A stretch of 64,000 nucleotides of DNA from Paenibacillus sp. FJAT-26967 (GTDB taxonomy: Bacteria; Bacillota; Bacilli; Paenibacillales; NBRC-103111), in the NCBI RefSeq assembly GCF_001541095.1, contig NZ_LMXH01000005.1, forward strand, positions 1 through 64,000, read 5' to 3'. The notes below the pieces were generated by a model. That model was not told the origin of the DNA. It saw nothing but the letters and a program-made list of their open reading frames with translations, and did not search any database. The position numbers and the translations under genes were made by a program. Shown here in pieces: positions 36,727 to 45,063 of the stretch (position 1 is its first letter; every line of letters starts with the position of its first letter).

Positions 36727-37037
36727 TTACCAATTGAGACATATTTCATATCCAAATATATAGATCAAAAACCATGCAACTAGGGTGAAAATAGCCGTGA
36801 GTGAGCAACAGTATTCGTATTAAATCATCTCTTCCTCCTTCTTGGGGTTTTATTGAAATTTTATTTATATTACATTATTGTGATAACATCGTGCCAACAT
36901 TGTTCTCATATTCTTCTCAAAGGGGTATCTATATAATTTTATTATAAGTTTGAAAGAGAGCTTCTTTCCCTTCCGCTAATTAATCGATATACTAATAGTA
37001 ATATCCAAAACTTAGAAAAACGGATGGAGGAGAAATC
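36727..37037. other. AT-rich intergenic region
   Basis: About 310 bases before the LOG gene. No gene with a ribosome site was seen on either strand. The last part (ggaggag just before 37038) is the LOG ribosome site. Confidence 0.45.
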
Positions 37038-37619
37038 ATGAAAAGTATCGCGGTTTTCTGCGGATCAAGTAATGGGGCTTCGGCCGTGTATAAAGAAGGA
37101 GCTGCCGCGCTCGGTAAGGAGCTGGCAAAGCGCGGGATTACGCTCATTTATGGCGGAGCCAGTGTAGGTCTTATGGGTGCCGTCGCGGATGCCGTTCTGG
37201 CTGAGGGCGGCAAGGTAATCGGCGTGATCCCTCAAATGCTGCAAACGCGCGAAATTGCGCATACGAACTTAACCGAGCTGATTGTGGTGGAATCCATGCA
37301 CGAGCGCAAGGCGAAGATGGAACAGCTGTCGGACGGATTCCTGGCTCTGCCCGGAGGGCCCGGTACACTGGAAGAATTCGTTGAAATTTATACATGGGCT
37401 CAGCTTGGACTGCACCGGAAGCCATTCGGGCTGCTTAACATCCAGGATTACTACGAGCCGCTCGTGAAGTTTTTCGATCATATGACGAGCGAGCAGTTTC
37501 TGCAGGAGAAGTACCGTTCTATGGTGCTTGTGGATTCCGATCCGGCGGCGCTGCTGGATAAATTCGGTTCCTATGAGCCGCCTGCCGTGAAAACTTACAT
37601 CAAGGAAGACCAGACGTAA
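37038..37619 (+). CDS. LOG-family protein (cytokinin riboside 5'-monophosphate phosphoribohydrolase type)
   Basis: A 193-residue Rossmann-fold enzyme of the LOG/TIGR00730 family, which cleaves AMP-type nucleotides to base and ribose-5-phosphate. The start SIAVFCGSSNGASAVY and the active-site motif PGGPGTLEEFVEIYTW (family consensus PGGxGTxxE) are clear. Despite the plant-hormone name, the bacterial role is mostly nucleotide housekeeping. ATG follows ggaggag. Followed by a strong hairpin. Confidence 0.9.
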   Translation: MKSIAVFCGSSNGASAVYKEGAAALGKELAKRGITLIYGGASVGLMGAVADAVLAEGGKVIGVIPQMLQTREIAHTNLTELIVVESMHERKAKMEQLSDGFLALPGGPGTLEEFVEIYTWAQLGLHRKPFGLLNIQDYYEPLVKFFDHMTSEQFLQEKYRSMVLVDSDPAALLDKFGSYEPPAVKTYIKEDQT

Positions 37620-37686
37620 ACTGCCTTTTCGTGGTGGTCGTCTTCGTACCATCCGTTTGCATAGTGTTGTTTCTTACATAGGCAAA

Positions 37687-37735
37687 AAATAAAGGAGTGG
37701 GCCCGGCATGTTTGCCGGGGCTCACTCCTTTTGAA
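37687..37735. terminator. Bidirectional terminator between LOG and the serine hydrolase
   Basis: A long hairpin (aaggagtg..cccggca / tgccggg..cactcctt) is preceded by an A tract and followed by tttt, usable on both strands. The 180 bases from here to the serine-hydrolase stop show nothing else. Confidence 0.85.
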
Positions 37736-37914
37736 TTTATACAGATGCTGCTGCGAGGCAGCTCGAATTCTTCGGAGATGTCGAAGAAGAACTGTACGGC
37801 TGCTCCTGGCGGAATTAACTCTCTGTTCATGTAACTGTGCAGATAGGGTCAGTCTGTCCGCTGAAGCACGATGTTCCTTGCAGCCTGAGGTTCTGGACAA
37901 GCATCGGGCCCGCT

Positions 37915-39909
37915 CTAGTTCTTAATCGGCAAGCTATACGCGCCGAATGCTTGGTCGAGCAGGGCTGCGGCTTCCTGGCGAAGCAGCGGCTGCCTGGAGC
38001 GGAAGTCGGCAGAACCGTCCGCGCCGACTTTCGTGTCCGGATCGGCGATTCCTTGCGAGAGGAGCGCGGAGATTCTCGCTGCGGCCCATTCATCCGTCGG
38101 GCCCGCTAACCGGATCTCAGACGCTGGTTTGGCCTGCTTGAGGTTCTGAATCATAGCTGCTGCCATTTGCCGGGTAATCACTTCGGATGATTCGAATCCG
38201 GGAATATCCGCCATCATTTGTTTCTTGTTGTTCTCACTCTGTCCGGGGAAGATGTACCAGCCATGAGCCTGAATTAGCAGGTCCGCGAATTCTCCTTGGG
38301 TCAGGGTCCTAGTGGGCTCGAAAAGATTGCCTTGTGCAGCCCCCATAATATCAAGTGCATTCAAATGATCAATATGAGGCTTGTACGGGCTGGCAGCCGG
38401 CACATCCGCAAAGGCTGGTTTCATCTCCACTTTCTGAGAATGTCCGACCACATTGATCCCGTTCTTGCTTGTGTAGTAGAAGTACTTGATGTTGCCGGCT
38501 GAATCCTTCTGGAAAGCCAGTTTCTCGCCGGCCTCGTCATCGAATAGGGTCGGCGTAATCATCCGGAGCGTATGCTTGCCGGTGCTTCCATCCTCCATGA
38601 TGAGTTTTCCGTCCTGGTAGGTGAATCGGGCTCTTAAACCATAAGCGCGTGTATTCTGGTACAAGCCCAAATATTTCTGCGCGTCTTGCTCGGTCAGGTC
38701 TTGATAAGCAGGTGTCGGCTTTTTCACAGATTCCGGGAAATAGTGGTCCATGAACGCTTCATAGAAACCAAGACTCATTTGAGTATCACTATTGTAGGAC
38801 ATATAGAAGGCCGTGTTCCGCTCCGGGATCAGAACCATCAGGGAAGAGTGGCCTGGCATGTTGCCGCCTTTAAGAACGACATGCTGCCCATTCATTAATT
38901 CTTTGTAATAGCCTTCAAAACCTACTGTTGCAATCGGAATGGTTTTGCCGGCATCGGCAAAGGCGGAATAAGTGTGCATCGGTTCCATGCTCTTGGCACT
39001 GACAATCTGCTTGTCCCCGAATTTGCCTTTGCCCAGCTGCATGATCAGGTAGTTCGCCATATCAGTTCCGGTAGAAAGGATACTGCCTTGAGGGCCGTCG
39101 GTCGGCGCATGTCCAAAAGCCGGCTGAAGCTCGCCTGCAGGGGAGTAATGCTGCGCCATTCTAGACGTAAGCTCAGGCGTATAGCGTACACTGGTTGATT
39201 TCATGCCGAGCGGCTCAAACACTTTAGTCTTCATATACTCATCGAAACGCATTCCGCTCACGTTCTCCACGGCTAAACCTGCCAGCAGAAATCCGAAGTT
39301 GTCATACGTGTAAGCTTCGCCCGGCGGCCGGACGACTGTCGGCATGTGCCCGGCGATGAACGACTTCATCGGAATGTCCTGGCCGATATAATCCGGCGAG
39401 ATGAAGGTGGTGATATCGGGTTTGTCCACCCCGCTCGTATAATTCAGCATCTCGAACAAAGTAAGCGGTTTGCCCGTTGTGTTCGGCACCTTCAATCCGC
39501 CCAGGTATTCATTGACATCTCTCTTCAGATCCAGTTTTCCCTCATCGACCATCTGCATCACAGCGAGTGCCGTGAAAGTCTTGGATACGGAAGCGATCTG
39601 GAACACCGTGTCTGGATCGACTGGAATCTTCTTCTCTTTATCCGCGTAACCGTATCCCTTGTTGACCAGCACTTTGCCATCTTTAACGACGACGAAATTC
39701 GACCCGGCCACATTATCTTTCTTCATCAATTCCGCAAAAAGAGGATCGGCGAACGCTTCGACTTCTTTACCGTCTTGCGGGCCGTTCGTTTTATCCGGAT
39801 CAACCGGCTGAGACACCTCCGGTTTACCCGGTGCTGGTGTGCAAGCTGTAATTGCAGCGGAGGCTGCTAATAGGGCGGCTAGACTCAGGCTGCGTATCAT
39901 CGTATTCAT
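37915..39909 (-). CDS. Lipoprotein serine hydrolase (beta-lactamase/PBP4* family) with C-terminal SLH-like repeats
   Basis: A 664-residue exported protein. A signal peptide ends in lipobox ITAC with Cys23. The catalytic domain (about 50-400) is class C beta-lactamase-like: SxxK at Ser107-Lys110 (IASVSKTF), YxN at Tyr202-Asn204 (YTYDNFG), and a GHSS segment in the HxG position. Such proteins can be D-Ala-D-Ala carboxypeptidases, esterases or amidases. The last 170 residues look like three divergent SLH repeats (HIDHLNALDIM, ITRQMAAAMIQNL, WAAARISALLSQGIADPDTK, LLRQEAAALLDQAFG), which in Paenibacillus anchor proteins to cell-wall polymers. Starts at ATG behind aaaggag. Confidence 0.87.
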   Translation of the reverse strand: MNTMIRSLSLAALLAASAAITACTPAPGKPEVSQPVDPDKTNGPQDGKEVEAFADPLFAELMKKDNVAGSNFVVVKDGKVLVNKGYGYADKEKKIPVDPDTVFQIASVSKTFTALAVMQMVDEGKLDLKRDVNEYLGGLKVPNTTGKPLTLFEMLNYTSGVDKPDITTFISPDYIGQDIPMKSFIAGHMPTVVRPPGEAYTYDNFGFLLAGLAVENVSGMRFDEYMKTKVFEPLGMKSTSVRYTPELTSRMAQHYSPAGELQPAFGHAPTDGPQGSILSTGTDMANYLIMQLGKGKFGDKQIVSAKSMEPMHTYSAFADAGKTIPIATVGFEGYYKELMNGQHVVLKGGNMPGHSSLMVLIPERNTAFYMSYNSDTQMSLGFYEAFMDHYFPESVKKPTPAYQDLTEQDAQKYLGLYQNTRAYGLRARFTYQDGKLIMEDGSTGKHTLRMITPTLFDDEAGEKLAFQKDSAGNIKYFYYTSKNGINVVGHSQKVEMKPAFADVPAASPYKPHIDHLNALDIMGAAQGNLFEPTRTLTQGEFADLLIQAHGWYIFPGQSENNKKQMMADIPGFESSEVITRQMAAAMIQNLKQAKPASEIRLAGPTDEWAAARISALLSQGIADPDTKVGADGSADFRSRQPLLRQEAAALLDQAFGAYSLPIKN

Positions 39910-40459
39910 CGTGGGGTTCTCCTTTAACTGCTTGTATTTTACTGGTTGTTTCCTTGTGCAGGATCATCATTTTATACAAATAGAGCCGCTTCCTCCTTTC
40001 GGTTGTGTTCTCATCGTGTATCGCCCCCAAAGTATCTCAATGAGGCTGTCACAGCGGCAAGTTAGCTTTCGTCACGAGATGGAAGATCCGGACGGGGCGG
40101 GAATTTGCAGCCTGATGAATGATGAATCGTAATTAAGGCATGACACTTGTCTGCCGGCATGCACGAAGTGAGGATCACAACCTGCGAATCACGCTTGGGC
40201 GGTCTATTTCCTTATGAAATCAGCACCGGAGATTATTGCACGCGTCATATGACACTTTGACACTAGTCTTGTTGACACCAGGAGAGATAGGATACAGGCA
40301 GAAGCAGAAGAGAGGGGAAGGAAACTTTCGTACATGCGGCATAATTCAGACACAGGGCAAACATGCGACTTACTTGCACAGGAGATTGAAATACGAAGTT
40401 ATCAGAAAAGGGTATCGAAAAAAATAAGCAGGAAATAGAAGAAAGGGAGCGGAACTTTT
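39910..40459. other. Intergenic region, no supported gene
   Basis: The 550 bases between the leftward serine hydrolase and the rightward sensor gene hold both promoters presumably, but I could not pick a clear pair. A 34-codon frame near 40335 has a badly spaced ribosome site and is not called. Confidence 0.4.
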
Positions 40460-41080
40460 ATGGAAAGAAGATTACTTAAGCACGTACAAAACTTTTGGTT
40501 TTTGTTGATTACTTTTGGAACAGGGCTATTTTATTTTTGCTTTTATTTGGTCAGTCTGATATTCGGTTTGTCACTGTCTTTTACGCTGATCGGCATTCCG
40601 CTGCTTAAGAACATCATGCGCACGACGCAGACTTTTACGCAATATGAACGGATTCAGACGAAGCTTTACACGGATATTTCTATTGAACCGTACCCCGGGA
40701 AAACATTAGCGGAAGGCAGCGTATGGCTGCAGGCCAAAGAGGAACTGCTTGATCCGGTTAACTGGAAAGCGATTCAGTGGCTCATGCTGAAGTTTCTGCT
40801 CGGTCTGGTTTGCCTCGTTGGGGCATTCGTCCTGTACCTCTCACCGCTGATCATGATCTTGGCACCTTTGATGCTTCACTATGTGGATATGTATATCGTG
40901 GTTCCAATCGATACGCTGTTTAAATCTCTGATTGTGATGGCGATTGGATTTATCTGCGTGTTCGCAGGCGGGAAGCTGGGGAGTCTTCTGGTAAGGCTTG
41001 CAGGCGGTTATACCCGTGGCATGTTTCAGGCTCTTAACCGGACCGACAGGAGAAAGAACTGGGATGTCTTCTCCCGTTGA
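40460..41080 (+). CDS. Putative membrane sensor-domain protein
   Basis: A 206-residue membrane protein with two hydrophobic hairpins: residues about 15-45 (FLLITFGTGLFYFCFYLVSL) and about 110-190. The layout, with TLIGIPLLKNIMRTTQ between helices and a C-terminal YTRGMFQALN, fits the family of standalone sensor domains (PF13796 type) often found beside or fused to NarL-class histidine kinases. Here it lies 47 bases upstream of a fused kinase/regulator on the same strand, supporting a joint signalling role. ATG is preceded by aaaggga. Confidence 0.75.
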   Translation: MERRLLKHVQNFWFLLITFGTGLFYFCFYLVSLIFGLSLSFTLIGIPLLKNIMRTTQTFTQYERIQTKLYTDISIEPYPGKTLAEGSVWLQAKEELLDPVNWKAIQWLMLKFLLGLVCLVGAFVLYLSPLIMILAPLMLHYVDMYIVVPIDTLFKSLIVMAIGFICVFAGGKLGSLLVRLAGGYTRGMFQALNRTDRRKNWDVFSR

Positions 41081-41127
41081 ACCATATACGTTATGTAGAG
41101 GTCTGGTCTATAATAGCGTAGGAACAT

Positions 41128-42984
41128 ATGGAAGAAAGAGAGCAGGGGGTGAGTGATTTGTTCGATGTTATAAAAAGATGGTTCTGGTATGACTGGCTGC
41201 TGCTTCTCATTCGAATTCTCAGCTGTATATCCCTCCTACTCACGGAGATCCAGGTTCGTAATGAATTAACGCTCCCGTTAACTATCGTACTTTTCTGGCA
41301 GATCGCCGCTTTTTCGATTCCGTGGCTGGCACTGCTTCTCAATTATAAATCTTATCTGATTACCGAAATGATCCTATTCGGCGGGATCGTCCTGTATCTG
41401 GTCACCCTATTTCCCCAAGCCTATTTGACGTATATTGTCCCCGCATTTCTGATCGCAGCCAATAGTGCAGGCAAATCCTATAAGTGGACGGCCCCCATCA
41501 CTGTAATCGGCTTTCCGGTGCTCATCCTGCTCTTCTCTCAGGTAGACAAGGGCGGGGTCATTTTCATCAATTATGGGCTGGCTTATACGCTCGGATTTGC
41601 TTTTCACCTGCTTGTGGTCAACCATCGGCAGAATGAGATTATCCGGGACCAGAATCACATAATGAAGCAGTATATGTCTCAGATCGAGCGGATTACGCTG
41701 TTGGAAGAGCGCAACCGGTTATCCAAGGATCTTCATGATACGATGGGGCATTCTTATACGACGATTATCATGGGACTGGAGACGTTGAAACCAGAGCTGG
41801 CCACTGGGGCCGGGCAAGAAAAACTGGGCTCCTTGCTCCAGGTGGCACGTAAAAGCATGAATGATGTGCGAAGTTATCTACACGGGATAGAATCCGACCA
41901 AGAGAGTCTTCCGTTGGTCGAGTCTCTCAAGCAGCTCGCTGAAGAGTTTGAAGAGAATGCGAGAGTGAAAGTCGGGTTCCGCACGTTCGGGGAGGATCAT
42001 CCGTTGCCGAAGCAGGCGCAGATGGTTTTCTACCGCTGCTTGCAGGAATCCTTAACCAACGCTGTCCGGCATGGCGGTTCGACGGAAATAGACGTATCGC
42101 TGCAGTTTGAGGACCGGCAGACCCGGCTCGAAATACGCGACAACGGACGGGGGGCAGACCGTCTGCAGGACGGTTTCGGCCTCAAGGCGATGAAGGAAAG
42201 GGCGCTCAACCTGCAGGGGCAGGTCTCGGTTTACTCCGGTTCTGATGAGGGAACGGTAGTGATGTGCACGCTGCCCAGACAAGTGGAGCAGCCCGAAGAG
42301 GTCATCCGTCTGCTGCTTGCAGACGACCAGCCGTTCATCCGCGAGAGTCTGCGTACTATTCTCGAAGAGCACAAGGATCTCTTGGTAGCGGGCCTCGCGG
42401 CAGACGGCCAAGAGGCCGTGGAGATGTGCGGCACTCTGGGGCCGGATCTGGTGGTGATGGACCTGGATATGCCAGGCATGGACGGGTTGTCCGCGACACG
42501 GGCCATCAAGCACAAGTGGCCGCACATCCGCATTGTGATTCTGACGACTTTCCAGGACAAGGAAAGGGCTATGGAAGTTCTGCGGAGCGGGGCTGACGGG
42601 TATTTGCTCAAGTCGATCGAGCCGCGCGAATTAGCCGAAACGATCCGGCTCGTCCATAGGGGCGGAACGATGATTGCTCAGGACATCTCCTCTAAATTAT
42701 TCGAGGAGGCGGATCTTCCTGCGGCAGCTCAGTTCAAGGAGCCGGCTGCCGCAGAGGAGAGGCCGGAAGAACGGAGGGAAACCGACAACGAGTACAGCCT
42801 GACGCCTCGGGAAATCGAGATTTTGCAATTGCTGTCCCGCGGGCTGCGGTATAAAACCATTGCGGCCAAATTGTATTTGTCCGATGGCACGGTGCGTAAC
42901 TATGCTTCGGCCGTGTATGCGAAGCTTGATGTGCGCAACCGTGAAGAAGCGGTGCAAAAGGCTGCAGAAGCAGGCCTTTTGTAG
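41128..42984 (+). CDS. Fused NarL-type sensor histidine kinase and LuxR-type response regulator
   Basis: One 618-residue polypeptide contains a whole two-component system. Residues about 15-170 are five or six transmembrane helices. The HisKA_3 box LLEERNRLSKDLHDTMGHS has the phospho-accepting His. An HATPase domain follows (QESLTNAVRHGG, DNGRGADRLQDGFGL). The receiver starts at once (VIRLLLADDQPFIRES, phospho-Asp in LVVMDLDMPGMDG, Lys in YLLKSIEP), and a LuxR helix-turn-helix ends the protein (LTPREIEILQLLSRGLRYKTI, LYLSDGTVRNY). ATG at 41128 has a modest site; a TTG at 41158 behind aggggg is an alternative start. The adjacent sensor protein probably feeds it; target genes are unknown. Confidence 0.9.
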   Translation: MEEREQGVSDLFDVIKRWFWYDWLLLLIRILSCISLLLTEIQVRNELTLPLTIVLFWQIAAFSIPWLALLLNYKSYLITEMILFGGIVLYLVTLFPQAYLTYIVPAFLIAANSAGKSYKWTAPITVIGFPVLILLFSQVDKGGVIFINYGLAYTLGFAFHLLVVNHRQNEIIRDQNHIMKQYMSQIERITLLEERNRLSKDLHDTMGHSYTTIIMGLETLKPELATGAGQEKLGSLLQVARKSMNDVRSYLHGIESDQESLPLVESLKQLAEEFEENARVKVGFRTFGEDHPLPKQAQMVFYRCLQESLTNAVRHGGSTEIDVSLQFEDRQTRLEIRDNGRGADRLQDGFGLKAMKERALNLQGQVSVYSGSDEGTVVMCTLPRQVEQPEEVIRLLLADDQPFIRESLRTILEEHKDLLVAGLAADGQEAVEMCGTLGPDLVVMDLDMPGMDGLSATRAIKHKWPHIRIVILTTFQDKERAMEVLRSGADGYLLKSIEPRELAETIRLVHRGGTMIAQDISSKLFEEADLPAAAQFKEPAAAEERPEERRETDNEYSLTPREIEILQLLSRGLRYKTIAAKLYLSDGTVRNYASAVYAKLDVRNREEAVQKAAEAGLL

Positions 42985-43073
42985 TTCTCGTTGTCTGGTC
43001 TAGGCATGTGCGGGGATGCCGGATCGCCCACTGTGGGTGTTCGGGTCGTAGGATCATGCCTGACGCAGAGATA

Positions 43074-43114
43074 AAAGAGACCATGGGAATGTGGCATTCC
43101 CATGGTCTCTTTAT
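43074..43114 (+). terminator. Rho-independent terminator after the kinase/regulator
   Basis: Perfect 18-bp stem (aaagagaccatgggaatg and its complement) with loop tgg; the 3' arm ends in cttt. It can work in both directions. Confidence 0.82.
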
Positions 43115-43599
43115 CTTGTTTGTTGCGTTACATCCTTGTTGGGTAGACCATCATCTTAGGAGGCTTCTCCCCCGCGTAATATTCCCGGCTCGGCATGCGC
43201 TGTCTGCCGCCGTGCTTGATGATTTTCTTAACCAGCCCTCCAGCCCTCCAACAATGTCCGGGTCTTGTATAGCGAAATGAAAGATGCCTGTTTTCCCGAA
43301 TTAAAGTTATCCACGGTTTGTTCATCGTTCGGGAAATGAAAGAGGCCCATTCCGACTTTATCCACTTGTGGATAAGTGAGTGATTTTAAAACTTCCCCAG
43401 CCGGGACCGAACACATCCGTGCACATTGTGCCTACGGGACAATCACCTTCATCTATAACATATCAAATATATGTGATTAAGAATCATTCCGTGTTCTTTA
43501 AAAGAAAGTACCAGGCGGACTTGCCAAATGGCGGATCAGCAGTGGTATACTGAGCAATACAATGAAGATTGAACCTTGAACAAAAAGTGGGTTGTAAAC
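43115..43599. other. Intergenic region upstream of deoR with possible gene remnant
   Basis: On the minus strand two overlapping frames (about 43416-43228 and 43270-43128) could be one decayed gene interrupted by a frameshift, but I recognise no family and see no ribosome site. The region contains the DnaA-box cluster listed separately. Nothing else is supported. Confidence 0.35.
43307..43375 (+). other. Cluster of three DnaA boxes
   Basis: TTATCCACG at 43307-43315 matches the DnaA box (TTATCCACA) in 8 of 9 positions. TTATCCACT at 43358-43366 (8 of 9) abuts, head to head, a perfect box on the minus strand at 43367-43375. Together the last two form a perfect 18-base palindrome. No dnaA or dnaN gene is near, so this is more likely a DnaA-binding or titration site than the origin. 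Confidence 0.6.
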
Positions 43600-44535
43600 A
43601 TGGAGAACGAGAAGCAGCGACTAAGTATTGAAGCGGCAAGACTTTACTATCTGTCGGATTACAGCCAGCAGCAGATTGCAACAAGGCTTGGCGTATCCCG
43701 TCCGACAGTGTCCCGGCTGCTGCAGCATGCCAAGGAACAGGGCTACGTACGGATCAATATCGTAGATCCTCTGCAGGATTTGGACGCTCTTGGCGATCAG
43801 GTGAAAGCCAAGTATAACCTGGATACCGTGCTGGTGTGTTATTCGCCCCTGGATGAATACCAGGAAATCACCAAACAGATCAGCAAGAAAGCAGCCGATT
43901 ATTTGCACGAGACGATCCAGGACGCCGATATTATTGGAGTTACGTGGGGCAAAACGATGTATGCGATCGCACGTGAGCTTCAGCACAAGCAGGTTAGAGG
44001 TGTTGAGGTCGTTCAGCTAAAAGGGGGCGTAAGCCATTCCCATGTGAATACTTATGCAGCCGAAACGGTTAATCTGTTCGCGGAAGCTTACCATACGATT
44101 GCCCGTTATTTGCCGCTCCCTGTTATTTTTGACAGCAACGCTTTGAAGAAGATGGTGGAGGAAGACCGGCATATTCAACGCATTATCCAACTTGGCAAGC
44201 AAGCGAATATCGCGGTGTTTACCGTTGGTACGGTGAAGGACGATGCACTCCTGTTCCGGCTCGGATACTTCACTCCCCAGGAGCAGAAGCTGCTTCAAAA
44301 TAGCGGCGCCGGCGATATTTGTTCCCGTTTCTTCGATGAGAACGGGAATATTTGCAGCGAGGAAATTAACAATCGTACCGTGGGGATTGACCTTGCCGAT
44401 CTGCGCAGCAAAGAAAAAGCGATTCTCGTCGCAGGAGGCCAGCGGAAGATCGATGCGATCCGGGCGGCTCTCATTGGCCGCTATGCGAACATTCTGGTGA
44501 CGGATCAGTTCACCGCTCAAGCGCTGCTGGGGTGA
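43600..44535 (+). CDS. deoR: Deoxyribonucleoside regulator DeoR (SorC family)
   Basis: Repressor of the deoxyribonucleoside operon; in B. subtilis deoxyribose-5-phosphate is the inducer. The 311-residue product closely follows the B. subtilis protein: N-terminal helix-turn-helix LSIEAARLYYLSDYSQQQIA with SRPTVSRLLQHAKEQGYV, then the sugar-phosphate-binding domain (GVTWGKTMYAIA, VEVVQLKGGVSHSHVNTYAAET, GDICSRFFDENGNICS). ATG at 43600 matches the known N-terminus; in-frame TTG at 43576 is upstream but without a good site. A tandem repeat and a long hairpin separate it from deoC. Confidence 0.95.
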   Translation: MENEKQRLSIEAARLYYLSDYSQQQIATRLGVSRPTVSRLLQHAKEQGYVRINIVDPLQDLDALGDQVKAKYNLDTVLVCYSPLDEYQEITKQISKKAADYLHETIQDADIIGVTWGKTMYAIARELQHKQVRGVEVVQLKGGVSHSHVNTYAAETVNLFAEAYHTIARYLPLPVIFDSNALKKMVEEDRHIQRIIQLGKQANIAVFTVGTVKDDALLFRLGYFTPQEQKLLQNSGAGDICSRFFDENGNICSEEINNRTVGIDLADLRSKEKAILVAGGQRKIDAIRAALIGRYANILVTDQFTAQALLG

Positions 44536-44560
44536 ATGCCAGGTTTGAGGTATGCTTGGG

Positions 44561-44602
44561 CAACAAGCAACAAGCAACAAGCAACAAGCAACAAGCAACA
44601 AG
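44561..44602 (+). repeat. Tandem heptamer repeat (CAACAAG x6)
   Basis: Six perfect head-to-tail copies of caacaag at 44561-44602 are followed by degenerate copies (cagcaaa, cagcaag) to about 44616. It lies 26 bases after the deoR stop, in non-coding sequence. Confidence 0.95.
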
Positions 44603-44689
44603 CAGCAAACAGCAAGTACGCAAGCATGCCGTCACGAGCGGCAATGCATCATGGTCAGTTATGACAAGCACTAAGCCGGGATTAATCAA

Positions 44690-44769
44690 ATACCCTCCAG
44701 ATGTGGAACAAATGGGATGGACAACCGTAACGGTCATCCTTTCCTTCCGCAGCTGCAGGGTATTTTTTT
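44690..44769 (+). terminator. Long hairpin terminator after deoR
   Basis: Outer arms ataccct..tgtgg / ccgca..agggtat and inner arms ggatggacaaccg / cggtcatcc fold into an imperfect hairpin of about 75 bases, directly followed by seven T residues. Confidence 0.78.
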
Positions 44770-44935
44770 GCTTGAGCAGAGGAAGATGGGGCAGGTGCGG
44801 GCTTTTTTTCATAGATTGTTAAACCGGGTAAGGAAGAGGAACGTTGACAAAAAGGCTGTGCGATAAAGCTCTCAGCGGGTTAATGCGGCTTAAAGGCTCC
44901 GCTAATGAAGAGAGAGTGAAGGTCGTTTTTTTTGC

Positions 44936-44973
44936 ATGAACAAATTTTCAATGATGGTTTTACATATGTTCAT
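44936..44973 (+). promoter_or_regulatory. DeoR operator of the deo operon
   Basis: The sequence atgaacaaattttcaat at 44936-44952 nearly equals the B. subtilis DeoR palindrome attgaacaaaatttcaat. A further half-site, gttcatg, lies at 44968-44974 between the -35 and -10. The same arrangement, a palindrome upstream plus a half-site inside the promoter, is known for the B. subtilis dra operon. Confidence 0.8.
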
Positions 44974-44987
44974 GTCTGTGCTATCAT
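44959..44987 (+). promoter_or_regulatory. Sigma-A-type promoter of the deo operon
   Basis: TTTACA at 44959-44964 and TATCAT at 44982-44987, 17-base spacer. The DeoR palindrome lies just upstream, about -58 to -42 from the expected start. Confidence 0.8.
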
Positions 44988-45063
44988 AGATTATGTAACC
45001 AATAACTAATTGAATGAAAGAGTAACATCTTACAGAAGATATAAATAGAAGGAGTTGTTGAAT

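Noticed and set aside
37600-37830. Minus-strand frame of 76 codons downstream of the LOG gene
   Set aside because: It reads straight through the strong bidirectional hairpin at 37687-37735 and has no ribosome site.
40236-40427. Small + strand frames before the membrane sensor gene
   Set aside because: No Shine-Dalgarno site at a workable distance and no similarity to any known protein.
43307-43375. Chromosomal replication origin
   Set aside because: DnaA boxes are present but there is no dnaA, dnaN or rpmH nearby and no long AT-rich unwinding element.
44561-44616. Possible CRISPR array
   Set aside because: The unit is only 7 bases with no spacers and no cas genes; it is a simple tandem repeat.
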